Source: Streptomyces alanosinicus (lineage in GTDB: Bacteria; Actinomycetota; Actinomycetes; Streptomycetales; Streptomycetaceae). From it: 64,000 bases of DNA. A program made the translations under genes and the position numbers. Below the pieces are notes generated by a model. It was given only the letters and a program-made list of their open reading frames with translations, was not told where the DNA came from and ran no database searches. The stretch lies in NCBI RefSeq assembly GCF_014650595.1, contig NZ_BMVG01000024.1, positions 43,275 to 107,274 of the forward strand. Direction: 5' to 3'. Shown in pieces: positions 52,285 to 60,156 of the stretch. Within the stretch, counting starts at the first letter, position 1. The number at the start of each line of letters is the position of its first letter.

Positions 52285-52425
52285 CCGTCGTGCCCGACTG
52301 TCGTCGGCCGAGTTTCGCCGCACCCCGCCTCGAAATCCCAGGTCAGTGGCGTGACGCGGTTGGTCCCTTCTGGATCTGTGCCGACGGCCACAGCGAGCTG
52401 GGTACGCGTAGGCTCATACTGAGTC

Positions 52426-52647
52426 ATGACAAAGTCTGCTGCGCCGAAGCGTCACTTGCCTACCAGTCCCTTCAAAGCCCCGGTGACACGGGCTCCCAAG
52501 CACTTCGCCGTGGGCGACCAGGTCACACACGACGTGTACGGCCTCGGCCGGGTGGTCGGCATCGAGGACGGAGTCGCGGCGCTCGTGGATTTCGGCTCGG
52601 CGCAGACGCGGATCCTGAGCCCGTACCCCAAGATGACCAAGCTGTAG
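52426..52647 (+). CDS. Small CarD/tudor-like protein
   Basis: A 73-residue protein: MTKSAAPKRHLPTSPFKAPVTRAPKHF followed by AVGDQVTHDVYGLGRVVGIEDGVAALVDFGSAQTRILSPYPKMTKL. The second half resembles a CarD N-terminal/tudor-like RNA-polymerase-interacting fold (VGDxVxHxxYGxGxVxxxE) but without the DNA-binding part. Common in Streptomyces; function unproven. First gene after the island's right repeat. Confidence 0.72.
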   Translation: MTKSAAPKRHLPTSPFKAPVTRAPKHFAVGDQVTHDVYGLGRVVGIEDGVAALVDFGSAQTRILSPYPKMTKL

Positions 52648-53277
52648 GACCGCTGTGTCCGGTCACGACACACCCGGGCTCCCTTCGGGGACCTGAAACG
52701 AAAGAGAGCCTCTCATCGATCTGACGTCGCTGTTCTCCGCGCTGGAAGGGCAACCCCGTTGCTCCACCGCGGCATCGCCGCCTCCGGCGACCAACCCCTT
52801 CCAGGTACCTGACTTCGGGCAGGGCGAGACCTTGCCGCTCGAGGGCCCCCAGGAGCCCGGCTCGGGCACGCGTGCGGCGCGGCCCAGGGCAGCTCGGCCC
52901 CACGAATGACGGTGGCTGCGGCAACTGGCCGCGGGCCGTCTCTCGTAACTGCGGTGAGAAGTGCGGGCGTCTCGGTTTCCGTCTCACTCAGCCCCGTTCA
53001 CCGTCGTTCGGACGAGACCACGTGCTGGATCCTTTCTCCGGCCGGGCCCCATGAACACACAATGTCGATGCCCGGCTGAAGGACGCCATGGTGCACGCCC
53101 TGCACCGGCAGCCGTCGACCGAAGCCCGCTTCTTGATCGGCGGGAGCTGCGCGGTGGCGGGCGAGGAGTAGCGTGGTGGCGAGGGCGGCGAGGACTCGTC
53201 ATGCCCTCGGCGGTAGCCGTCCCCTCACCGCCGCCAGCGGTCGGCGGCCTGCCGGAACCGACAGGCAGGCGAGTTCC
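52648..53277. other. Spacer without a convincing gene
   Basis: Contains short frames with mixed codon bias. One frame reads IDLTSLFSALEGQPRCSTAASPPPATNPFQVPDFGQGETLPLEGP but has no start, so it could be the end of a decayed gene. No RNA gene or repeat seen. Confidence 0.4.
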
Positions 53278-53907
53278 ATGGCCGTCTCCGACCCACTTCC
53301 CCCGGCAGGGCTCCTGACGGACGGCGGGTACGAGTCCCCGCTCCCCGGAACGGCGCTCCTGCGGCTCACGACCACCCATGACCGCGAGGGTGTGCTCGAC
53401 GGTGCGTGGTGGCCCCGTTCCAGACATCCCTCGGCCGAGTTGCCCGGGCCGATCTCCGCGCCGGCCGAGCGGCTCGGGCCCGTCGCCCGCGTCGGTCTGG
53501 ACCGCGACGCCCGGGACGAGCTGCCGACCCGGATGACCGTCGACGGCCGTGTCGCGCACATCGATTCCTTCGTCGTGGGGGACGACACCGCCCTCGTGAC
53601 CCGTGGCGACCGCGACCACTTCTCACTGCTCGTGACCCCAACCGACACGCCCCTGCCCTCGGCGAGGGCGGCGATGCCCGATGCGGTGCGAATCGACAAC
53701 CCGCGGTGGGCCGGGCAGATCCTGGTCGACACCAGCGGTGGTCAGGTCTGTCCGTCCGGCCGGCCCCACTGTTGTAGCAGCAGGCGCCGGGCGGCCGGCG
53801 GATCGTCGTGGCAACCGAGCGGTCGGGGTCTCGCACGGGATCATCGTGGCGCCGGAGTTGCCGTGATCCCGGGGGCCAGGCCCCGGCGGCCGACGAGTGT
53901 CCCGTGA
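53278..53907 (+). CDS. DUF5994-like protein, divergent copy
   Basis: A 209-residue protein from ATG 53278 (MAVSDPLPPAGLLTDG). The segment LRLTTTHDREGVLDGAWWPRSRHPSAELPGPISAPAERLGPVARVGLDRDARDELPTRM matches the DUF5994 pattern (DGAWWPRSRxxxxELP). The rest differs from its paralogues and the last 45 residues are low in complexity (CCSSRRRAAGG), possibly shifted out of frame. First of four DUF5994 genes in 10 kb. Function unknown. Confidence 0.65.
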   Translation: MAVSDPLPPAGLLTDGGYESPLPGTALLRLTTTHDREGVLDGAWWPRSRHPSAELPGPISAPAERLGPVARVGLDRDARDELPTRMTVDGRVAHIDSFVVGDDTALVTRGDRDHFSLLVTPTDTPLPSARAAMPDAVRIDNPRWAGQILVDTSGGQVCPSGRPHCCSSRRRAAGGSSWQPSGRGLARDHRGAGVAVIPGARPRRPTSVP

Positions 53908-53919
53908 GGGGGTGGCGGC

Positions 53920-55707
53920 ATGGTCGAGGGCGTGAGGCCCGGCGGAGTGCCCCAGGGGCGGCTGTCGGCGGCGGAACCGGGTCTGTGGCAGCGGGTGGTC
54001 GAGCAGTTGGACACGGCCGTGACCGTGCTGGACCCGGTGGGGCGGATCATCGCCGTCAACCCGGCCGCCGAGCGGCTGCTGGGACGCCCGGCAGCGGCGA
54101 TGTACGGCCAGGACCTGCATGACCTGTGTCATCGGGACCCAGGAGGCTCCCGGATCCCACGAGAGCGCTGTCCGCTGCTGCGGGCACTGGGCGAGAGGCG
54201 TTCGGCGCGGGGGGACGACGACAGGTGCCTGCGGGGTGACGGTCGGCTGATCCCGATCTCCTGGTCGGCCACACCCCTCACGGACGGAGGCGGCTCTGCG
54301 GCCATGGCCGTACTGATCGTCGAGGCCGCGGCGGACCGCCCTGGCCGTCGGGAACGCGCGGAACGCGCAGGGCAGGCGGAACGGGCCGAACAAGAGGAGC
54401 GAGCCGCCCGGACGAGTGCTCTGGAGGATCTCGCCGAGCGGTTGACACTCGTCGCGGAGATCACCGACGTGCTCGGGCAGACCCTTGAGGTGGACGAGGC
54501 CCTCGCCCGGTTGGGCCGGCTCCTGGTCCCCCGTCTTGCCGACTGGGCGGCGGTGGACCTGCGGGTCGGCCCTCGTCAGGTGCACCGGGTGGCGGTGACC
54601 GGGCCCGAGGGCCGTGACGCCCGGCAGGAGGACTGGCACGGTCACCTTCCGCCGGCCGGGGAAGCGGCCCACTCGCCCCTGGTCCAGGTGCTGAACGGAG
54701 GCGGCCCGGTCCTGCAGGACCGGGCGGACATGGACGTACCGCCCGACTCGCCCCTGGCCGCCGTCCACAGTGCCTTTCTCGGAGCAACCGGCGCGGCATC
54801 CGTCATCACTGTGCCGCTGGGCACCGGCCGGCAGGTCACCGGCGCCCTGACCCTGGTGCGCACCGACGCGGCGCGTCCCTTCCACAGCGGCGATGCGGAC
54901 GTGGTGAGCGAAATCGGCCGCCGGGTGGGCCCGGTCATCGACAACGCCCGCCGGTTCGGGCGCCAGCGCGCGGTCGCCGAAGCCATGCAACGCAACCTGC
55001 TCCCCCCGCTGCCCCGGCACGGGCGGGTCCAGCTGGCCGCCCGGTACCAGCCCGCTCCGGCCGGTTCGCAGGTCGGTGGTGACTGGTACGACGCGTTCAC
55101 CCTGAGGGACAGCACGCTCGCCCTGGTCGTCGGCGACGTCGTGGGCCACGATCTGACCGCCGCGGCCGGCATGGCGCAGTTGCAGGGCGTCCTGCGTTCC
55201 CTCGTCTGGGACCACACCGAGTCGACCGGTGCCGTCGTGGACCGTCTCGACGACGCCATGCACGCCATCACCAGCGTGCCGATGGCCACCCTCGTCCTCG
55301 CCCGGCTGGAAGGCCCGGACAGCGGCCCGTGGACGCTTCGCTGGACCAGCGCCGGGCACCCACCGCCCCTGCTGCTGACCCCCGACGGGAACGCGCAGTA
55401 CCTCGAAGCCGGGCAGGGTCTGATCCTCGGCACGCATCTGCATGCAGGCGGTCATCGGCCGAGCGCTGCCCTCGCCCTGCCGCCGGGGTCCACGCTCCTG
55501 CTCTACACCGACGGCCTGATCGAGGCTCCCGGGAGCGACCTGGACGCCGGGCTCGGCCGGCTGCGCCGCCATGCCCTCGCCCTCGTCCACGAACCGCTGG
55601 ACACCCTGTGCGACCAGCTGTCCGCCCGGATGCCCCCCGGCAGTACCGACGACATCGCCCTCCTCGCCCTGCGCCTGCCCGGGCCCCGAACCGGGAGCGA
55701 GCCCTGA
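53920..55707 (+). CDS. PAS-GAF-SpoIIE (PP2C) protein phosphatase
   Basis: A 595-residue RsbU-type phosphatase. PAS at residues 22-130 (VVEQLDTAVTVLDPVGRIIAVNPAAERLLG), a coiled helix rich in Glu/Arg, GAF at about 170-345 and the SpoIIE phosphatase domain at 360-585 (AEAMQRNLLPPLPRHGRVQLAARYQPAPAGSQVGGDWYDAFTL, VVGDVVGHDLTAAAGMAQLQG, WTSAGHPPPLLL, LLYTDGLIE, TDDIALLALRLP). These act in partner-switching that controls stress sigma factors by dephosphorylating a STAS protein. A STAS gene is at 58048-58512. Confidence 0.92.
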   Translation: MVEGVRPGGVPQGRLSAAEPGLWQRVVEQLDTAVTVLDPVGRIIAVNPAAERLLGRPAAAMYGQDLHDLCHRDPGGSRIPRERCPLLRALGERRSARGDDDRCLRGDGRLIPISWSATPLTDGGGSAAMAVLIVEAAADRPGRRERAERAGQAERAEQEERAARTSALEDLAERLTLVAEITDVLGQTLEVDEALARLGRLLVPRLADWAAVDLRVGPRQVHRVAVTGPEGRDARQEDWHGHLPPAGEAAHSPLVQVLNGGGPVLQDRADMDVPPDSPLAAVHSAFLGATGAASVITVPLGTGRQVTGALTLVRTDAARPFHSGDADVVSEIGRRVGPVIDNARRFGRQRAVAEAMQRNLLPPLPRHGRVQLAARYQPAPAGSQVGGDWYDAFTLRDSTLALVVGDVVGHDLTAAAGMAQLQGVLRSLVWDHTESTGAVVDRLDDAMHAITSVPMATLVLARLEGPDSGPWTLRWTSAGHPPPLLLTPDGNAQYLEAGQGLILGTHLHAGGHRPSAALALPPGSTLLLYTDGLIEAPGSDLDAGLGRLRRHALALVHEPLDTLCDQLSARMPPGSTDDIALLALRLPGPRTGSEP

Positions 55708-55722
55708 TCGACGACGAGGCGC

Positions 55723-56391
55723 TCACCCCTCCGGAGCCAGCACCAGAACGCGGAACGGGCCGGGCGGCACGGCCGTGAGGGTGTCCTCTCCGGCGCTCCG
55801 CCACCCCCAGGACCGCAACGTCTCAACGGCCTGGTCGTCCCGGACATCCACCAACGTGACTCCGAGCGCGGCGCGTTGACCGGCGAGCAGTCGCTGCTGC
55901 AGGCGCCGGGCAAGGTTCCAGGGGCGGTCCTGGTGCTCCCAGCACACGCGGGGCGGGACGACGATCCCGGAGACGACGAAGAGCCGCCTGGGGGCGGCGC
56001 GGCGGAGCAGACCGTCCTGAACGTGCCTGCCGAGGCCCGCCCACCGCGGGCCGGCGCCGCCTGCGGGAAAGCCGTAGGCGCATCCGGTCAGGGCGGTGGT
56101 CTCCGCGATCAGCAGTGAGAATCCAGGCCGTCGTGCGTCGGCCGCGAGATGCCGCAGAAAGGCTGTGCGCGCCTGATTCCACGCCCATGGGCTGCCACCG
56201 GAGGTCTCCGCGTACAGGTCCCCCAGTTCCTGTCGGCGGTCCTCGACCTGACCGCGGGTCAGCTCGTGGAGACGTGTTCCCTCGTGGGGCGAGGGCCCCT
56301 GCCGCCCCTTCGGCCGGCCCGGCGTGCGTGCACGCCGCTTGCCCGGTGCGGGGAGGTTCGCCGTCGTCGGGAGAAGTATGAGCGCGGTCAT
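55723..56391 (-). CDS. GNAT-like acetyltransferase family protein
   Basis: A 222-residue protein from ATG 56391 (MTALILLPTTANLPAPGKRRART). The middle resembles GNAT proteins: LGDLYAETSGGSPWAWNQARTAFLRHLAADARRPGFSLLIAETTALTGCAYGFPAG, and RRLFVVSGIVVPPRV with LARRLQQRLLAGQRAALGVTLVD. The acetyl-CoA loop is weak. Substrate unknown. Convergent with the phosphatase gene, 15 bases apart. Confidence 0.68.
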   Translation of the reverse strand: MTALILLPTTANLPAPGKRRARTPGRPKGRQGPSPHEGTRLHELTRGQVEDRRQELGDLYAETSGGSPWAWNQARTAFLRHLAADARRPGFSLLIAETTALTGCAYGFPAGGAGPRWAGLGRHVQDGLLRRAAPRRLFVVSGIVVPPRVCWEHQDRPWNLARRLQQRLLAGQRAALGVTLVDVRDDQAVETLRSWGWRSAGEDTLTAVPPGPFRVLVLAPEG

Positions 56392-56793
56392 CGGGCGAAC
56401 CCTGCCCGGGGAGCGGTCCAGGACCGGCCCCGCGTCGTCGATCGCCGAGAGCGGTACCGGTCTCGGAGCCGGTGCGCGGCGTGCCCTCGGTGTCTTCCAC
56501 CGTACTCCCGGCTCAGCCCGCCACGGCGGCCCGGCACTCGCCCCCTCCCGCAGCCGCGGCGGGGAACGGCACCGGTCTTCGGCGCACGCTTGCCCCCTCC
56601 GGCCCAGGCCGGCTCGGTCGATCGGCAGGCGGCCGGACCGCCGGTCGGCCGTGGCACGCACGGCCGCCGTCGCCCGGCATACCCTTCAGACGAGGGCCAC
56701 CGCTGGAGCGTGCCACGGCCCCGCACCGTCGCCCGGCGTCTCGGGCAGGAACCGCACGCCTGGTTGTCACCCGCCGCCTGCCAGGAGGTCCGT

Positions 56794-57054
56794 ATGGAGC
56801 ACGAGCCGTTGCCCTCCGAGGGCCACGCCGAGGTCCGTATCGTCGCCGCCACACCGGAGGTGGCCCGGCGCGTCGCCGAAGTGCTGCGCCGCTGCTTCGC
56901 CTCGACCGAGCAGCGCAGCTACCCCGCCGGCCGGGGAGGAGGGACCCGGCTCCATCTCACCCTCGACACCGGGCAGACCGCGGAACCCGCACGGTCCTGG
57001 CTCGCGGCCAGTGAGTCGACGCAGGAGGCGCAGGCACACGCCGATGAGGTGTGA
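56794..57054 (+). CDS. Small conserved hypothetical protein
   Basis: 86 residues from ATG 56794, preceded by AGGAGGTCCGT, a very strong ribosome site. MEHEPLPSEGHAEVRIVAATPEVARRVAEVLRRCF then STEQRSYPAGRGGGTRLHLTLDTGQ suggest one alpha/beta unit. I recognise no named family. Confidence 0.62.
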   Translation: MEHEPLPSEGHAEVRIVAATPEVARRVAEVLRRCFASTEQRSYPAGRGGGTRLHLTLDTGQTAEPARSWLAASESTQEAQAHADEV

Positions 57055-57556
57055 CCCGGGTCCGTCACGCCTCGCGGATCCGCCGTCGCGCCCGTCACCA
57101 GGCCGTCGACCCCGGAGAACGGCAACCGCCTCGAAACTCCGCGAACACAAGGGCAACCGGCAGGCGGTCCTGCGAACCCTTCACAGAGCCGTCGAGCGCA
57201 AACCCCGCGCAGGCCGGCGGACAGTACTCGGCGCCGAGCCGGGAGGCCCTGGCAAGGTCCGGTGCCTGGGTCACCTGGCCGACGAGGGCCTGATCGAGGT
57301 GGACCGGGCCTCGCACCGGACACCCGCCCCGCCGTCCCGCTGCCGCACGAGGGCCTCCGACGGGTGGACGAGCCGGAGGAGCAGAAGACGTGCGAGAGGG
57401 GAGAGCGGACACGATCGTGCGACGCCCCGCCCGCTTCCCCTCGATCAGAGGTAGCCTGGCCGTACCGAGAGCTTTTCGCGCAGCGCGACCGGCGGTGCCG
57501 TTCCCGGCGAGTGACGAACGGGCAGTCGCCCGGCGACTCCCGGAACGGACCGCACG
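57055..57556. other. Spacer with a possible decayed regulator
   Basis: No intact gene. One frame reads SKLREHKGNRQAVLRTLHRAVERKPRAGRRTVLGAE and LGHLADEGLIEVDRASHR, then another frame gives VPLPHEGLRRVDEPEEQ, as if a winged-helix protein had shifted frame. Upstream sequence of the next DUF5994 gene is shared with that of the copy at 62834. Confidence 0.35.
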
Positions 57557-58051
57557 ATGGGACCCGGCGGAACACCGGCCGACAGCGCGTCCACGGCCGA
57601 TGCGCACACCTACCGTATGCCCCTGCCCCGCCTGGCCCTCACGCCGGACGTCAGCCACGGCCCGCTGGACGGGGCCTGGTGGCCGCACTGCGACGCACTG
57701 GAACTCGAACTTCCCGCCCTCATAGGCACGTTGGAGCCGGACCCGGGTGCCGCGGTACGGGTCACCGTGGACTCCGCCGCATGGTCCGATGCCCCGCACA
57801 CGGTCATGGCACCCGGCCGCGTGATCGCGGTGGAGCCGGCCGGACCGGGAAGCGAGGCGCACGTCATCACGCTGGACTGCGGCACCGTCGGGCGCTGGGT
57901 GCTCCTGGTCGTCCCGCCCGAGGAGCCCGCCGGAACGGCGGGCCGGCTGCTGGCCGCCGCGGCCGACCCCGAGAACCCGCTGACCGCCTCGCGGATGCTG
58001 GCGCTCGCCGAGAGCGGGCGCCTCCGGGGCACGACAGGGAAGGCGGAATGA
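57557..58051 (+). CDS. DUF5994 family protein, copy 2
   Basis: A 164-residue protein: YRMPLPRLALTPDVSHGPLDGAWWPHCDALELELPALIGTLEPDPGAAVRVTVDSAAWSDAPHTVMAPGRVI, with VLLVVPPEEPAGTAGRLLAAAADPENPLTASRMLAL at the C-terminus, the full DUF5994 pattern. Strong paralogue of 62834-63316. Its stop overlaps the STAS start by 4 bases (ATGA), so the two are translated together. Function unknown; the neighbours point to stress control. Confidence 0.85.
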   Translation: MGPGGTPADSASTADAHTYRMPLPRLALTPDVSHGPLDGAWWPHCDALELELPALIGTLEPDPGAAVRVTVDSAAWSDAPHTVMAPGRVIAVEPAGPGSEAHVITLDCGTVGRWVLLVVPPEEPAGTAGRLLAAAADPENPLTASRMLALAESGRLRGTTGKAE

Positions 58052-58512
58052 GGTCCGCCATCCCGTGGGCGCCTACGGCCGGGAGCGACAGCCGCCCTCA
58101 CGTCGATGCTGCTCGTGAACCGTTGACCGTTCGGGGCGAGGCGCCCGCGCTCTTCGAGGAGTGCCGCATCGTCCACGCATACGGGGAACTGGACACGCAG
58201 ACCGTGGCGCCGCTGGTCCGCGCCCTGGCCGAGGCTCGTGCGGCTCGGCGCGGACGGCTCTTCCTCATCGTGGACCTGAGCAAGGTGACTTTCACCGACT
58301 GCAGCATCCTGACGCCGCTGTGCGCGGCGTGGGCCGACTGCCGCGCCCGGGGCGGCTGGATACGCGTCGTCCACGACAACCACACGACGGACCTGGTCTT
58401 CCGCTGCAGCGGTCTCCTCGACCGCTTTCCCGCGTACGCCAGCGCCCAGGACGCCTGGGAGGGACGAACGGCCGACAACGGCACATCGGAGCGGCCGGCA
58501 CAGCCCGGGTGA
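58048..58512 (+). CDS. STAS-domain anti-sigma-factor antagonist-like protein
   Basis: A 154-residue STAS protein. Core sequence: CRIVHAYGELDTQTVAPLVRALAEARAARRGRLFLIVDLSKVTFTDCSILTPLCAAWADCRARGGWIRVVHDN. The phosphorylatable Ser is the one in DCS near residue 88, in the expected place. Coupled to DUF5994 copy 2 by a 4-base overlap. Possible target of the SpoIIE phosphatase at 53920-55707; no anti-sigma kinase gene is seen in the window. Confidence 0.85.
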   Translation: MRSAIPWAPTAGSDSRPHVDAAREPLTVRGEAPALFEECRIVHAYGELDTQTVAPLVRALAEARAARRGRLFLIVDLSKVTFTDCSILTPLCAAWADCRARGGWIRVVHDNHTTDLVFRCSGLLDRFPAYASAQDAWEGRTADNGTSERPAQPG

Positions 58513-58610
58513 CCGCACCGGCGAGCCGAGCCGACGCGCTCCCTGCCACCGAGGAACACCGTCCGGCCGAGGACGACGTACCGCGCCGAACCACTCGACA
58601 GGACACCTTC

Positions 58611-59030
58611 ATGACGAACGACCGCCTACGCCCCCCGCCGCCGGCCCCGCCCCTCCTCCGCCTGTACCTGGCGCCCGAGAGCACCCTGCCACGCCGTATC
58701 GACGGGGCGTGGTGGCCGCACACCTCCGATCTCGCGGCAGAACTCACGCAGTTGTTCTGCGGTCTGCCCCGGGGCTGGGGCCGGATCGTCCGTGTCCTGG
58801 TGATCGGCACGGTGTGGACCGGAGCGCCGGGCCGCATGCTCGTCTGCGACCGGGTCGTCCGGCTGCGCGGGGCCACCACGGCGCACGCGCCAGGCACCCT
58901 CGTCCTGATGGCACCCGGCCATGGGCGCAGGGACCTGCTGGTCGTGCCACCGCACACGACCGAGCGGGCCGCCGCATCGCTCGTCTCCGCCGCCGGTCTG
59001 ACACCGGAACCGTGCCGCTCCGCGAGCTGA
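58611..59030 (+). CDS. DUF5994 family protein, copy 3
   Basis: A 139-residue protein from ATG 58611 with CAGGAC upstream: LLRLYLAPESTLPRRIDGAWWPHTSDLAAELTQLFCGLPRGWGRIVRVLVIGTVWTGAPGRMLV, then RRDLLVVPPHTTERAAASLVSAAG. Typical short DUF5994. Follows the STAS gene by 98 bases in the same direction. Confidence 0.83.
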   Translation: MTNDRLRPPPPAPPLLRLYLAPESTLPRRIDGAWWPHTSDLAAELTQLFCGLPRGWGRIVRVLVIGTVWTGAPGRMLVCDRVVRLRGATTAHAPGTLVLMAPGHGRRDLLVVPPHTTERAAASLVSAAGLTPEPCRSAS

Positions 59031-59189
59031 GTGCGGCCCGAAGGCAGAGAGGAAGTCTGTCATGGCGAGCCCACATCTCCATGCCTGCCGGAGCTAGGGT
59101 TGCCGCACGACGCGGACGGTGCCGGATCCTTCGGAGACCGGCGCCAGGACCGACCGGGTCCCTCGCCGCGTCCCCGAAACGAAGGTGCT

Positions 59190-59528
59190 ATGCCCGCTGA
59201 GAACGCCCCTGCCTCCGGCAGCCTCGACGACGACGACTATCCCGCCTACACCATGGGACGGGCCGCCGACGTTCTCGGCACCACGCCCGCCTTCCTCCGG
59301 GCCGTCGGCGAAGCCGGGCTGATCACCCCCCTGCGCTCGGACGGCGGCCACCGCCGGTACTCCCGCCGCCAGTTGCGCGTCGCCGCCCGCGCCCGTGAGC
59401 TGGTCGACCAAGGCACTCCCATCGAGGCCGCGTGCCGCATCGTCTCCCTCGAAGACCAGCTCGACGACGCCCTCCGACTGAACCGGGAAATACGCCGGAA
59501 GCTGGACGCGGACGGCGCGGATACCTAG
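59190..59528 (+). CDS. MerR-like DNA-binding protein
   Basis: A 112-residue protein with HTH of MerR type: YTMGRAADVLGTTPAFLRAVGEAGLITPLRSDGGHRRYSRRQLRVAARARELVDQG, followed by helix IVSLEDQLDDALRLNREIRRKLD that could dimerise. No effector domain, so a small one-domain regulator. It lies just upstream of the cold-shock gene and may control this stress cluster. Confidence 0.85.
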   Translation: MPAENAPASGSLDDDDYPAYTMGRAADVLGTTPAFLRAVGEAGLITPLRSDGGHRRYSRRQLRVAARARELVDQGTPIEAACRIVSLEDQLDDALRLNREIRRKLDADGADT

Positions 59529-59759
59529 TCTCGCCACCACAGAAATACACACTGGAACGGGAAGAGAATTACCTGACGCCACCCAAAACGCATGGCCATT
59601 TCCGCGCGACCCTGTGTTAACGTGATAGCAGTTGCAGTTTTGGTTGCCAGAGATTTTTTCTTTGCAGAGCTTTCCGGATCTTTCCGGAGGGGTGATCATC
59701 GCGGCGACTCGGATCCGTAAAGTGCGGAGTCCGGCACTGCCCCCAAAGGGAGATTCAAT

Positions 59760-59966
59760 ATGGCATCTGGCACCGTGAAGTGGTTCAACGCGGAAAAGGG
59801 CTTCGGCTTCATCGAGCAGGAGGGCGGCGGCGCTGACGTGTTCGCCCACTACTCGAACATCATCAGCAACGGCGGCTTCCGCGAGCTTCAGGAAGGCCAG
59901 AAGGTCAGCTTCGACGTCACGCAGGGCCAGAAGGGCCCGCAGGCCGAGAACATCGTCGCCGCCTGA
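59760..59966 (+). CDS. Cold-shock protein (CspA family)
   Basis: A 68-residue OB-fold nucleic-acid chaperone with RNP1 KGFGFIEQEG and RNP2 DVFAHYSNI intact. AAAGGGAG lies 7-11 bases upstream. About 160 bases of AT-richer leader, including a T-run near 59649-59660, precede it, as in cold-regulated csp mRNAs. Followed by a hairpin and a DEAD-box helicase gene, a known pairing for cold adaptation. Confidence 0.95.
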   Translation: MASGTVKWFNAEKGFGFIEQEGGGADVFAHYSNIISNGGFRELQEGQKVSFDVTQGQKGPQAENIVAA

Positions 59967-59987
59967 CGCCGACGCGTTCCACATGGC

Positions 59988-60018
59988 TGGGGCCCGTGCT
60001 CTCGGGGTGCGGGCCCCA
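59988..60018 (+). terminator. Hairpin after cold-shock gene
   Basis: TGGGGCCCG with complement CGGGCCCCA around 13 bases, 22 bases after the stop. Probable terminator or attenuator before the helicase gene. Confidence 0.7.
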
Positions 60019-60156
60019 GCTCATTACTTCCCCGGATCGACGCTTTCTCGTATCGACCCGGCTTTTCGCATTTCTTCGGCCCATTCTTGCGAATCCTCGC
60101 CCGGCTTCCGCCGCTGAAGGAATTCCTCGATACGCCGCATCGAGGAAGGTTCTTAC

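Larger units (their letters stand above)
51845..52425. other. Spacer with terminator and right-hand tRNA-like repeat
   Basis: After the kinase there is a hairpin at 51850-51870. Beyond it I see no convincing gene. The segment holds the attR-like repeat at 52251-52284, and AAATCCCAGGTCAG some 48 bases beyond it recalls the sequence just after the true tRNA. Confidence 0.55.

Noticed and set aside
52220..52290. A second tRNA-Gly gene
   Set aside because: Only the anticodon-to-T-arm half matches. The 5' half and a matching acceptor strand are absent, so it is treated as an integration scar.
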